The position numbers and the translations under genes are program-made. This document shows, in pieces, positions 49,356-58,090 of a stretch of DNA of 64,000 nt. The DNA comes from Roseobacter ponti (GTDB lineage: Bacteria > Pseudomonadota > Alphaproteobacteria > Rhodobacterales > Rhodobacteraceae): contig NZ_CP048788.1 in the NCBI RefSeq assembly GCF_012932215.1, positions 1,922,001 to 1,986,000 on the forward strand, in the 5' to 3' direction. Below the pieces are notes generated by a model. That model did no database searches. It had not been told where the DNA came from and saw nothing but the letters and a program-made list of their open reading frames with translations. Each line of letters opens with the position of its first letter. Positions within the stretch are counted from its first letter, which is position 1.

Positions 49356-50531
49356 TTACTGACCTGCTCTTCTGTTGATGACGGACCATGCTTCTCTGCG
49401 TGCGAGATGGTCCGTTGCGGCGACGTTATCAAGGGTCATGGTGGCATCAATGTGACCTGGTTGCGCAGTGACGAGGTTCAGAACCTCTTCGACCACCTCT
49501 GCCATGCCGGTAAATCCGATCTTACCGGCGATGAACCCGTCGAGGGCGGTTTCCTTGGCCGCGTTGAACACCGCGCCCGCGAGACCCCCGGTCTGCATGA
49601 CCTCGCGGGCCAGACGCAGAGCGGGCCATCGGGTGTCACAGGGCGCGCGGAAACTCAGCTGTCCGATGGCCGCCAGATCCAGCCGTTCAACCGGCAGCGC
49701 GCGGCGCTCGGGCCAGTGCAGCGCGTAGCCGATGGCGTGGCGCATATCCGGCGGGCCGACATGCGCCATCAGCGCGCCGTCCCTGAAACCCACCATGGCG
49801 TGTATAAGTGATTCCGGGTGGATCAGTACTTCGATCTGATCAGGCGAAACGCCAAAATATTCACGGGTTTCAATCAATTCCATCGCTTTGTTAAACATAG
49901 AGGCGGAGTCGATTGTGATCCGCTGTCCCATATCCCAGTTAGGATGTGACGAAGCCTCGTCAGGCGTGGCATGCGGCAGATCATCAATGTCCCAGTCACG
50001 GAACGCGCCACCAGAGGCGGTGATGATCACCCGCTCGACAGCGTTCATATCTTCACCGGTCAGCGCCTGAAAAACGGCTGAATGTTCGCTGTCCACCGGC
50101 AACAGACGGGCCTCATGCCGTCGCGCTGTCTCAAGCATCAGGCGACCGGCGCAGACGAGGGATTCCTTATTGGCCAGCGCGAGCGTCGCGCCCTGCTCAA
50201 GGGCTGCAAGGCCGGGTGCGAGCCCTGCCGCGCCGACGATGGCCGACATGACCCAGTCTGCGGGGCGCGCTGCGGCTTCGGTCAGCGCAGCGGTGCCGGC
50301 GGCCGCTTTGACACCGGAGCCGTTCAGTGCCGTGCGCAACTCTTCCAGCAGATGCTCATGTGCGGTGACCGCGATATCCGCCCTGAGGCGTCTGGCATCA
50401 GCCGCAAGCTGCGCGATATTGCCGGCACCGGTCAGTGCCACCACGTCATAGTCGTCAGGTGCCCTGGAAATCAGATCGATTGTGTTCTGCCCGATCGAGC
50501 CGGTTGCGCCGAAGATGCTGACCCTGCGCAT
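49356..50531 (-). CDS. dxr: 1-deoxy-D-xylulose-5-phosphate reductoisomerase
   Basis: Second step of the MEP isoprenoid pathway, the target of fosmidomycin. The 391-residue protein begins RRVSIFGATGSIGQNTIDLI, the NADPH-binding motif. It contains LLPVDSEHSAVFQAL, IITASGGAFRD and WDMGQRITIDSASMFNKAMELIE (metal and substrate site). It pairs with ispD/ispF elsewhere in the window. It lies 3 bases after cdsA. Confidence 0.98.
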   Translation of the reverse strand: MRRVSIFGATGSIGQNTIDLISRAPDDYDVVALTGAGNIAQLAADARRLRADIAVTAHEHLLEELRTALNGSGVKAAAGTAALTEAAARPADWVMSAIVGAAGLAPGLAALEQGATLALANKESLVCAGRLMLETARRHEARLLPVDSEHSAVFQALTGEDMNAVERVIITASGGAFRDWDIDDLPHATPDEASSHPNWDMGQRITIDSASMFNKAMELIETREYFGVSPDQIEVLIHPESLIHAMVGFRDGALMAHVGPPDMRHAIGYALHWPERRALPVERLDLAAIGQLSFRAPCDTRWPALRLAREVMQTGGLAGAVFNAAKETALDGFIAGKIGFTGMAEVVEEVLNLVTAQPGHIDATMTLDNVAATDHLARREAWSVINRRAGQ

Positions 50532-50534
50532 GCG

Positions 50535-51326
50535 TCAGACCAGCCAGCCCGGCGTCAGAATGGGGCCGGTGATCAGCAGAAAAACCGACGCCCCCAGCAT
50601 GCCGTCAAACCGGTCGAGCAGACCGCCGTGGCCCGGGATCAGATTGGAGCTGTCTTTGACGCCGACGCGCCGTTTGATTGCGCTTTCCGCGATATCACCC
50701 ATCTGGCTCGCCATGGAGACGGCAACAGAAACGCCGATGAGTTGCGGGCCCACGCCTGTGCGGGACATGAATATGTATCCGACGAGGGCCGCACCGATCC
50801 AGCCGAACCCGGTGCCGGCCCATGTTTTCTTTGGGCTGACGCGGGGCCAGAACTTCGGGCCACCGATGGTGCGCCCGGCGAAATAGCCGACCACATCCGT
50901 GGCCACGACCACCAGCACCAGCCAGAGCATCCAGACAAAACCCATGTCGTCGCGCACCTGCATCATGCCGAAGCCGGCCAGCAGGACCATGCCGGTGAAG
51001 ACCATAAAGATCGTGCGGTATGCTGCGAGCTGCCCGAATCCCACGAGCGCAGGCGCCAGCAGCACCGGCAGCGCAAATCCCGGGGGCAGATAAATTGCCA
51101 CAAGTGTCGCCGCCCCCGCGAGACCGCCCAGTTGCAGGGCCACGGGCGGGCCGTCGGGATGCACCATGCGCACCAGTTCCCAGACCATCAGCCCGCAGAT
51201 CAGCGCCACCATGACGTGGAAAAGATGTCCGCCGACCCAGACGCCGAGCAGACCCAGCACCACCATCGCAGCACCGGAGCCCATACGGATCGCAAGGTCA
51301 GACCACTTTTCGGAGGCGCCGCTCAC
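50535..51326 (-). CDS. cdsA: Phosphatidate cytidylyltransferase CdsA
   Basis: Makes CDP-diacylglycerol, the branch point of phospholipid synthesis. The 263-residue membrane protein has many hydrophobic segments and the C-terminal signature SQMGDIAESAIKRRVGVKDSSNLIPGHGGLLDRFDG. The start is GTG 51326, 7 bases after the uppS stop. Operon position between uppS and dxr is standard. Confidence 0.96.
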   Translation of the reverse strand: MSGASEKWSDLAIRMGSGAAMVVLGLLGVWVGGHLFHVMVALICGLMVWELVRMVHPDGPPVALQLGGLAGAATLVAIYLPPGFALPVLLAPALVGFGQLAAYRTIFMVFTGMVLLAGFGMMQVRDDMGFVWMLWLVLVVVATDVVGYFAGRTIGGPKFWPRVSPKKTWAGTGFGWIGAALVGYIFMSRTGVGPQLIGVSVAVSMASQMGDIAESAIKRRVGVKDSSNLIPGHGGLLDRFDGMLGASVFLLITGPILTPGWLV

Positions 51327-51333
51327 AGCTGCC

Positions 51334-52074
51334 TCACGGCCTTACGCCACCATAGCGGCGATCGCGTCCGCCGAAGGCGGAGCACAGGCTTTCAAACTCA
51401 GTCCGGGTAAAGTCAGGCCAGAGCGTATCGATGAATTCGTATTCGGAATAGGCCGACTGCCAGAGCAGAAAATTGGAAATGCGCGCCTCGCCACTGGTCC
51501 GGATCACCAGATCCGGGTCGGGCAGAACGCAGGTATCGAGATAGCGTGGCAGGGTTTCCTCATCGACGTCTTCGGGCCGGAGCCTGCCGTCCGCCACGTC
51601 CTGCGCCAGGCGGCGTGTCGCGCGGGAGACCTCATCGCGGCCACCATAGTTGATCGCGATGGTCAGGTGAACAACATCATTCGCGGCCGTTGCCGCTTCC
51701 AGATCGTTCATCAGCGTGATCAGTTTATTATCCAGCCGGTCGCGGTCGCCGATAAAGCGCACGCAGACACCATTGGCCATCAGCGCTTTGGTTTCGCGGA
51801 TAATATACCGGCGAAACAGGTTCATCAGGCCGGCGACCTCAACCTGAGTGCGCTTCCAGTTTTCCGTCGAAAAGGCAAATATCGTCAGATATCGCACGCC
51901 GACATGCGGACAGGCTTCGACAATCTCGCGCACCCGGCGCGCGCCGGCGTGGTGACCGAACAGCCGCGGGCGGCCGCGCTGTGTCGCCCAGCGTCCGTTG
52001 CCATCCATAATGATCGCCACATGATGCGGGCAGCCGGGGACCTGGCCGTGCTGGGGTTGGCGTTTGAGCGCCAT
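51334..52074 (-). CDS. uppS: Undecaprenyl diphosphate synthase (cis-prenyltransferase)
   Basis: Condenses isopentenyl diphosphate units to the undecaprenyl carrier for cell wall and LPS. The 246-residue protein has HVAIIMDGNGRWATQRGRPRLFGHHAGARRV (catalytic Asp near residue 26), YLTIFAFSTENWKR and the C-terminal PDLVIRTSGEARISNFLLWQSAYSEYEFIDTLWPDF. Length and motifs are standard. frr ends 126 bases upstream on the same strand. Confidence 0.97.
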   Translation of the reverse strand: MALKRQPQHGQVPGCPHHVAIIMDGNGRWATQRGRPRLFGHHAGARRVREIVEACPHVGVRYLTIFAFSTENWKRTQVEVAGLMNLFRRYIIRETKALMANGVCVRFIGDRDRLDNKLITLMNDLEAATAANDVVHLTIAINYGGRDEVSRATRRLAQDVADGRLRPEDVDEETLPRYLDTCVLPDPDLVIRTSGEARISNFLLWQSAYSEYEFIDTLWPDFTRTEFESLCSAFGGRDRRYGGVRP

Positions 52075-52200
52075 ATCAGTGCTCCCTCGGTTACTGCTCG
52101 GGCATTTTTATGCCCCTCTTTTTGCGTTACCACACGCATGTAATCAACTTATTAAACGCCGGAATCTGTCATTATTATGGAAAACGGGGCGTTCAGAGCG

Positions 52201-52764
52201 TCAGACCTGCATGATTTCTGACTGTTTTGTCGCCAGCAGATCATCGATCATTTTGATATAGCGATCGGTGATTTCCTGCACTTCGCCTTCCCAGAGCTTC
52301 TGGTCATCTTCCGACAGGCCGTCGCCTTTGGCTTTGCGGATCTGGTCCATACCGTCGCGGCGCACATTGCGCACCGAAACCCGCGCGTGTTCGGCATACT
52401 GGCCTGCGACCTTGGTCAGATCGCGGCGGCGTTCTTCGTTCAGTTCGGGGATCGGCAGCATGATGATTGTGCCGTTGAGCTGCGGGTTGATGCCGAGGCC
52501 GCTTTCACGGATCGCCTTTTCCACCTTGCCCACCAGGGCTTTGTCCCAGACGTTGATGGTGACCATGCGCGATTCCGGCACGTTAACGGTGCCGACCTGG
52601 TTGATCGGTGTGCGTTGCCCGTAGGCATCGACCATCACCGGCTCCAGCATCGAGGCCGACGCCCGGCCGGTGCGCAATGAGGCGAATTCCGTTTTCAGCG
52701 ACGACATCGCGCCGTCCATCCGGCGTTCAAGATCATCGGTATCCAGCATAAAGTCATCAGACAT
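52201..52764 (-). CDS. frr: Ribosome recycling factor
   Basis: Splits post-termination ribosomes with EF-G. From ATG 52764 it has 187 residues. It has [63 protein letters not shown] and LTEERRRDL-like [27 protein letters not shown]. The open frame reaches further upstream without homology. It follows pyrH, the usual order. Confidence 0.97.
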   Translation of the reverse strand: MSDDFMLDTDDLERRMDGAMSSLKTEFASLRTGRASASMLEPVMVDAYGQRTPINQVGTVNVPESRMVTINVWDKALVGKVEKAIRESGLGINPQLNGTIIMLPIPELNEERRRDLTKVAGQYAEHARVSVRNVRRDGMDQIRKAKGDGLSEDDQKLWEGEVQEITDRYIKMIDDLLATKQSEIMQV

Positions 52765-52893
52765 GGGTAAATTTCCTGCCGCAGTGATTAAGCGCGCCCG
52801 CAGGGCGCGGTATGTTGTCATTTATATACGTCGGGACGCGCGGAAAAGGCCAGCCGCTGTTGTCCGGAGCCGCCGGTCCGTGGCCTCCCGGCC

Positions 52894-53622
52894 TCAGCCC
52901 TGCACCCTTGTATAGGTGCCCTCGCCCGCCAGAATGCCGCGGAACCCGCCCGGCTCATCAAGCGAAAAGACGATGATCGGCAGGTTATTATCCCGCGCGA
53001 GTGCAATGGCCGAGGCATCCATGACGCCCAGGCGTTTGGCCAGCACGTCATCATAGCTGACGGTGTCATAGCGCACGGCATCGTCGTGTTTGGCCGGGTC
53101 CTTGTCATAGACGCCGTCCACCTTGGTGCCTTTGAAAATGGCCTCGCAGGACATCTCATTGGCGCGCAGGGTGGCCGCCGTGTCGGTCGTGAAATAAGGG
53201 TTTCCGGTACCGGCGGCAAAGATGCACACCCGCTTTTTCTCAAGGTGGCGCACGGCACGGCGGCGGATATAGGGCTCGGCCACTTCGTTCATAGTGATGG
53301 CCGAGATGACCCGTGTGTGGATGCCCAGACCTTCAAGGGCGGACTGCATCGCCAGTGCATTCATTACCGTGGCGAGCATGCCCATATAATCGGCCGTCGT
53401 GCGTTCCATCCCCTGGGCGGAGCCCTGCAGACCCCGGAAGATATTGCCGCCACCGATCACCATGCAGATCTCGACGCCCATTTCATGCACCGACTGCACT
53501 TCTCTGGCGATCCGTTCGACCGTGGGCGGGTTCAGCCCGTAGCCCTGATCCCCCATGAGCGCCTCGCCGGATATCTTCAGCATAACCCGCCTGAAAGTGA
53601 CTTGATGCTCAGACTGGGTCAT
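52894..53622 (-). CDS. pyrH: Uridylate kinase
   Basis: Phosphorylates UMP to UDP. From ATG 53622 it has 242 residues, the family length. It has [52 protein letters not shown] and the substrate site [17 protein letters not shown], then [14 protein letters not shown] long open frame upstream lies opposite miaA and is not homologous. It is divergent from miaA across about 90 bases. Confidence 0.97.
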   Translation of the reverse strand: MTQSEHQVTFRRVMLKISGEALMGDQGYGLNPPTVERIAREVQSVHEMGVEICMVIGGGNIFRGLQGSAQGMERTTADYMGMLATVMNALAMQSALEGLGIHTRVISAITMNEVAEPYIRRRAVRHLEKKRVCIFAAGTGNPYFTTDTAATLRANEMSCEAIFKGTKVDGVYDKDPAKHDDAVRYDTVSYDDVLAKRLGVMDASAIALARDNNLPIIVFSLDEPGGFRGILAGEGTYTRVQG

Positions 53623-53711
53623 TTTGTGCTCCTGACAGGGGTGTTCCTGCCGCGCAAAATGTCGGAAAACACAGGCGACTTCAATGCACCGTGCGAGGGT
53701 CCGGGCGAAAA

Positions 53712-54608
53712 ATGGCGAATTCTGTCTCAGCGCCTGTGCACAGGCTCCCGGCCGGGTTGTCCGCAGAGCAGCCTGTTCTGATCGCAGGGCCCACGGCTTC
53801 GGGCAAATCAGCGCTGGCGCTGGAGATCGTCGCCGCGCAGGGCGGCGTGATCGTGAATGCCGATGCAAGCCAGGTCTATGACTGCTGGCGGGTGCTGACC
53901 GCGCGGCCGTCAGCAGAGGAAGAAGCACAGGCGCCGCACCATCTTTATGGCCATGTCGGCGCGCATCAGAGTTACTCTGCCGGGCACTGGCTGCGTGACG
54001 TCCGGCCTTTGCTGCAGGACGGCCCGCGTCCGGTCATTGTGGGCGGTACAGGGCTTTATTTCTCGGCTCTGACCCGGGGGCTTGCTGATATTCCCGCTGT
54101 CCCGGCAGAGATCCGTGTGCGGGGCGATGCGGCAGACCGCGCAGAAATGCTTACCGCGCTTGACGCCCCGACACGTGCACAGATCGACACGGCAAACCGG
54201 GCGCGGGTGCAGCGTGCATGGGAAGTCCTGCAGGCAACGGGGCGCGGTCTGGCCTCCTGGCAGGCAGAGACCGGTGCGCCCGCCCTGCCCGAAGCCCGTG
54301 CGCACTGTCTGGTTTTTGAGGCAGATAAAGACTGGCTCAATGCCCGCATTGAACGGCGTCTTGATCTGATGATCGCCGGCGGCGCGCTGGAAGAGGCCGC
54401 GGCGCTGCTGGCCGACTATGACCCCGCCCTGCCCGCGCACAGCGCCATCGGTGCGCCGGAGCTGATCGCGCATCTGCGTGGTGAAATGAGCCTTGCCGAA
54501 GCGCGGGAGGCGGCCGTGATCGCCACCCGGCAGTTTGCCAAGCGTCAACGCACCTGGTTCCGCTCAAAAATGCGCGACTGGCAGCGTGTCCCCGCGGACT
54601 CAGCCTGA
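53712..54608 (+). CDS. miaA: tRNA dimethylallyltransferase MiaA
   Basis: Prenylates A37 of tRNAs reading UNN codons. The 298-residue protein has the P-loop [18 protein letters not shown] (about 22-39), [21 protein letters not shown] and the family motif [17 protein letters not shown]. Later come [16 protein letters not shown] and [13 protein letters not shown]. Start is ATG 53712; a GTG seven codons upstream (53691) is an alternative. The prenyl donor comes from the MEP pathway encoded elsewhere in this window. Confidence 0.95.
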   Translation: MANSVSAPVHRLPAGLSAEQPVLIAGPTASGKSALALEIVAAQGGVIVNADASQVYDCWRVLTARPSAEEEAQAPHHLYGHVGAHQSYSAGHWLRDVRPLLQDGPRPVIVGGTGLYFSALTRGLADIPAVPAEIRVRGDAADRAEMLTALDAPTRAQIDTANRARVQRAWEVLQATGRGLASWQAETGAPALPEARAHCLVFEADKDWLNARIERRLDLMIAGGALEEAAALLADYDPALPAHSAIGAPELIAHLRGEMSLAEAREAAVIATRQFAKRQRTWFRSKMRDWQRVPADSA

Positions 54609-54699
54609 AAGAACTTGTCTGAAAAGAACTGACAGAGGGTCGGAACTACGCTACGCGGGTAAAAACCTGTAAATTAGCGATTATTCACGGAATAGTTGT

Positions 54700-55506
54700 A
54701 TGGATACCTCTGACCTTCATATTGTCTCCCTGTCGCAACTGGCCGGCACCCAGAACTGGCGCCTGAGCCTTGCGCATGATCGCGCCGAGCAGCTGCTGAT
54801 CTGGATCACCCGTGGCCAGGGGCGCCTGTTGCTGGACGGGCAGCGCCGCGGGGTCGGCACCCATAATGCGATCATCGTGCCGGCGCGGCATCTCTTTGCA
54901 CTTGATCTGGGGAGACAGGGCGTGGGCCAGGCTGTGATCGTGCCCGAAGGCTGTCAGATCCTCTTTCCGCAGATGCCCAGACTGCTGCGGATCCGCGAGG
55001 TCAGTGCCATGTCCGAACTGACGGTGCTGATGGAGGCGGCAACCCGCGAGCAGAGCACTGCAAGACCGCTGACCGGACAGGCGATGGAAGCGCATGGTGC
55101 GCTCATCTCGGTCTGGCTGCAGCGCCAGATGGCGCTTGAGGAACACGCACCGCAAAAGCGCAACGCGGCGGGAAGGCTGACGGCGGCCTACTGCAGGCGG
55201 ATCTCTGAACATTTCCGGGCGCCCATGACGATGGCCGATCATGCCGCGGCGCTTGGTGTTACCCCCACCCACCTTACCCGCGTCTGCCGGGCGTCGACAG
55301 GGCGCACGGCGGCGGATCTGCTCACCGAACGGGTGTTGCACGAAGCCCGGCTGCTGCTCACCTCCACGAGGGTGCCGGCACAGGATATCGCCCGGCATCT
55401 GGGCTTTGGCAGTGCGGCCTATTTCACGCGGTTCATGCAGCAACATACCCGCATGACGCCAACCGGACTGCGCCGTGCAGCACAGCCGGCAGCCGAGGCT
55501 GCCTGA
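54700..55506 (+). CDS. AraC-family transcriptional regulator
   Basis: A 268-residue regulator. The N-terminal part (about 15-110) resembles a cupin sensor. The C-terminal double helix-turn-helix runs from about 160: YCRRISEHFRAPMTMADHAAALGVTPTHLTRVCRASTGRTAADLLTERVLHEARLLLTSTRVPAQDIARHLGFGSAAYFTRFMQQHTRMTP. The second half is the conserved AraC signature. It lies about 200 bases upstream of the ABC transporter genes on the same strand and may control them. The ligand is unknown. Confidence 0.9.
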   Translation: MDTSDLHIVSLSQLAGTQNWRLSLAHDRAEQLLIWITRGQGRLLLDGQRRGVGTHNAIIVPARHLFALDLGRQGVGQAVIVPEGCQILFPQMPRLLRIREVSAMSELTVLMEAATREQSTARPLTGQAMEAHGALISVWLQRQMALEEHAPQKRNAAGRLTAAYCRRISEHFRAPMTMADHAAALGVTPTHLTRVCRASTGRTAADLLTERVLHEARLLLTSTRVPAQDIARHLGFGSAAYFTRFMQQHTRMTPTGLRRAAQPAAEAA

Positions 55507-55705
55507 ACCGCGGCAAAGAGCGTCGCTGGCGGGACTGCGGGTTTGCGACCCGGGCATGTCGCAAAAAGACCAGTTTCGGACGTATGTTCGCGTTGACGCG
55601 CGCCCCCGGTTCATGCCTGATAGAGTTTCAATGACAAGACCGGGGGCAAAAGATCCCCGATAACAGACGTGCAAAGTCACGCCACAGCCACCAACAGGGG
55701 CACCC

Positions 55706-56755
55706 ATGGGACTATTCATACTCAGACGCCTGGGCGTGATGATACTGACGGCGTTATGCCTCACGTTCATCGTGTTCTGGCTTACCAATCTGTATCCGAA
55801 CCTTGAAAAACTTGCGAAAACGCAGGGGAACTTCCGTATGTCGGACGAGGCCGTGACCAGTTTTCTGGACAAAAACGGCTATCTCAACCCGATGCCGGTC
55901 AAATTTGGTCAGTGGCTGGGCGTTCTGCCGGGCTGGACCTGGGAGGACCCGGAGACCGGCGCGGTCACGGGCAGATGTTTTGCCTCCGGCACACCCGAAG
56001 AAGACCGCGATAGTTTTTGCGGCGTGATCCAGGGCGACTGGGGCTTTTCGACCGTCTTCAAGGAGGATGTGGGCGGTATCGTGGCGACGAGGCTGGGTCT
56101 GACGGGCAAGCTGATGTTTGCGGTGATGCTGGTGATGGTGCCGATGGCGCTTCTGATCGGTGTGCTGGCGGGCATGCGCGAAGGGTCGGTCACGGACCGG
56201 ACGCTCTCGACCTTCTCGATCGCATCGACGGCGACGCCGGAATACGTCTCTGGCGTTATCTTCATCGCGGTCTTTGCCTCATCGGCCGTGGGGCTGAAGT
56301 GGTTCAAGGGGTCGGCAACCTCCGCCATGGAGAACGCGACTTTTGAGAATTTCACCCTGCCGGTGATAACCATCGCCCTCTACGGCATGGGATATATCGC
56401 ACGGATGACGCGGGCGTCGATGACGGAAGTAATGACGGCGCAGTATATCCGCACGGCGCGCCTCAAAGGCGTGAAGTTCTCCGATATCGTTATGAAGCAT
56501 GCTCTGCGAAATGCGCTGATTGCCCCCTTTACGGTGATCATGCTGCAGTTTCCCTGGCTGCTGAACGGTGTGGTGATCGTCGAGACGCTCTTTAACTACA
56601 AGGGCTTTGGCTGGCTGCTGGTGCAGGCGGCGGGAAACAATGACATCGAGCTGCTGCTGGCGGTTTCGGTTGTCTCGGTCGCCGTGGTTCTGGTGACGCA
56701 GCTGATATCGGATATCGGCTACGTCTATCTTAACCCGCGCATCCGCATCGCATAA
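55706..56755 (+). CDS. Peptide-type ABC transporter permease (DppB-like)
   Basis: Inner-membrane permease of 349 residues. The first helix (GVMILTALCLTFIVFWLTNLYP) is followed by a long external segment of about 90 residues with two Cys (GRCFAS, DSFCGV). The transport core has TARLKGVKFSDIVMKHALRNALIAPFT, the EAA loop that contacts the ATPase. The GDWGFS stretch is typical of the dipeptide/oligopeptide/nickel class. The next permease follows after 14 bases. No substrate-binding protein gene is present. Confidence 0.93.
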   Translation: MGLFILRRLGVMILTALCLTFIVFWLTNLYPNLEKLAKTQGNFRMSDEAVTSFLDKNGYLNPMPVKFGQWLGVLPGWTWEDPETGAVTGRCFASGTPEEDRDSFCGVIQGDWGFSTVFKEDVGGIVATRLGLTGKLMFAVMLVMVPMALLIGVLAGMREGSVTDRTLSTFSIASTATPEYVSGVIFIAVFASSAVGLKWFKGSATSAMENATFENFTLPVITIALYGMGYIARMTRASMTEVMTAQYIRTARLKGVKFSDIVMKHALRNALIAPFTVIMLQFPWLLNGVVIVETLFNYKGFGWLLVQAAGNNDIELLLAVSVVSVAVVLVTQLISDIGYVYLNPRIRIA

Positions 56756-56769
56756 AGGAGGACTGAGAG

Positions 56770-57987
56770 ATGGAAGAACTTTCCTGGGTCAGCATCATCG
56801 CCCGCATGTTCATTCAGCTTGGTCCCGTGTGGATTTCGCTGATTGTCCTTTTCACCCTGTCGATCACCTACAAGCGCCGCCTGGGGCTTTATGGTAAGCT
56901 TTTCGACAGCACCATCGGCATGATCGGCTTTGGTCTTGTCATGTTCTGGGTCTTTACAGGCGTCTACGGCGGCCCGCTCGACATGCTGGTCACCCATGAT
57001 CCGCTGAGCCAGGTCTCAGGGATGAAAAACAAATCCCCCGGCACCCCGATGCGCAGCCCGGACGAGGGTGAATATGCCTATTTCCTGCTGGGGGGAGACA
57101 ACCTTGCACGTGACGTCTTCAGCCGCCTGATCAAAGGTGCCTGGGTGGTGGTGCAGATTGCACCGATTGCCACGCTCTTTGCCTTTATGGTGGGCATCAC
57201 GCTGGGTCTGCCGGCGGGCTACTATGGCGGTCGTCTGGACACGATCCTGTCGTTTCTGGCGAACCTCATTCTCGCCTTCCCGGTGATCCTGCTCTTTTAC
57301 CTGCTGGTAACTCCGGAGATCGTGCTGACGGGCATTCCCAACTATATGGCGCTCTTTCTGTTCGTCTTCCCGCTGATCTTCATGTGTATCCTGCTCAACT
57401 CGCGGTACTACACACAGCCGAAAGTGCGCACACCACTGCTCATTGGCGTGCTGGGTGGTCTGGGATGGCTTTATCTGTCGCTGGTCTCAACCGACGGCTC
57501 AGTGGTTGCAACACCGACCTATGCCATACCGGGTCTGCCGAAGTTCCTTGATCTTTTCGACATCGATCCGGGCATTCTGGTGGTTTTTGTGTCAGTTGTT
57601 TTCGTGAACTCGCCCACGGTTTTCCGGATCGTGCGGGGCCTTGCGATGGACATCAAGACGCGTGACTATGTGGCTGCAGCCCAGACGCGGGGCGAAGGCC
57701 CCTGGTATATCATGCTCTGGGAAATCCTGCCCAACGCACGTGGCCCGCTGATCGTCGATTTCTGTCTGCGGATCGGCTATACCACGATCCTGCTCGGGAC
57801 CCTTGGCTTCTTTGGTCTGGGTCTGGAATCGGAAAGCCCCGACTGGGGCAGCACGATCAACGCAGGCCGGCGTTTGCTGGCGCTTTACCCACATGCAGCG
57901 ATTGCACCCGCGCTGGCGCTTCTCACGCTGGTGCTGGGGCTCAATCTGCTGGCGGACGGGCTGCGCGAGGAAAGCCTGCGCGACTGA
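56770..57987 (+). CDS. Peptide-type ABC transporter permease (DppC-like)
   Basis: Second permease of the transporter, 405 residues, with about six hydrophobic segments. A distinctive longer central part carries LIGVLGGLGWLYLSLVSTDGSV. It has LGGDNLARDVFSRLIKGAWVVVQIAPIATLFAFMVG and the EAA loop KTRDYVAAAQTRGEGPWYIMLWEILPNARGPLIVD. It lacks the usual short DppC length of about 300, so it belongs to the longer permease subgroup. It has a ribosome site (AAAGGAGGACTGAG) 14 bases after the first permease. Confidence 0.92.
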   Translation: MEELSWVSIIARMFIQLGPVWISLIVLFTLSITYKRRLGLYGKLFDSTIGMIGFGLVMFWVFTGVYGGPLDMLVTHDPLSQVSGMKNKSPGTPMRSPDEGEYAYFLLGGDNLARDVFSRLIKGAWVVVQIAPIATLFAFMVGITLGLPAGYYGGRLDTILSFLANLILAFPVILLFYLLVTPEIVLTGIPNYMALFLFVFPLIFMCILLNSRYYTQPKVRTPLLIGVLGGLGWLYLSLVSTDGSVVATPTYAIPGLPKFLDLFDIDPGILVVFVSVVFVNSPTVFRIVRGLAMDIKTRDYVAAAQTRGEGPWYIMLWEILPNARGPLIVDFCLRIGYTTILLGTLGFFGLGLESESPDWGSTINAGRRLLALYPHAAIAPALALLTLVLGLNLLADGLREESLRD

Positions 57988-57998
57988 TCTGAGGGGAC

Positions 57999-58050
57999 GG
58001 GGGGCGCTGCCCCCCTGACCCCCCGGGATATTTACGAGCCAGAGAAGCCG
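57999..58050 (+). repeat. Hairpin and REP-like element between permease and ATPase genes
   Basis: GGGGGGC (57999-58005), loop GCT, GCCCCCC (58009-58015), then CTGACCCCCCGGGATATTTACGAG-type sequence. Elements of this form recur between genes of Rhodobacteraceae in my memory, often within operons; copy number here cannot be counted. Confidence 0.5.
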
Positions 58051-58090
58051 GAACGGGTTTCGAAAGAGATGCTCCAGAGAGGAGACAACA

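Noticed and set aside
50082-51410. 442-codon plus-strand frame opposite dxr and cdsA
   Set aside because: It covers two strongly supported genes on the other strand, and its translation is rich in His, Gln and Arg without any domain.
53623-53928. N-terminal extension of pyrH
   Set aside because: It lies opposite miaA. UMP kinase homology starts at ATG 53622 with the normal length.
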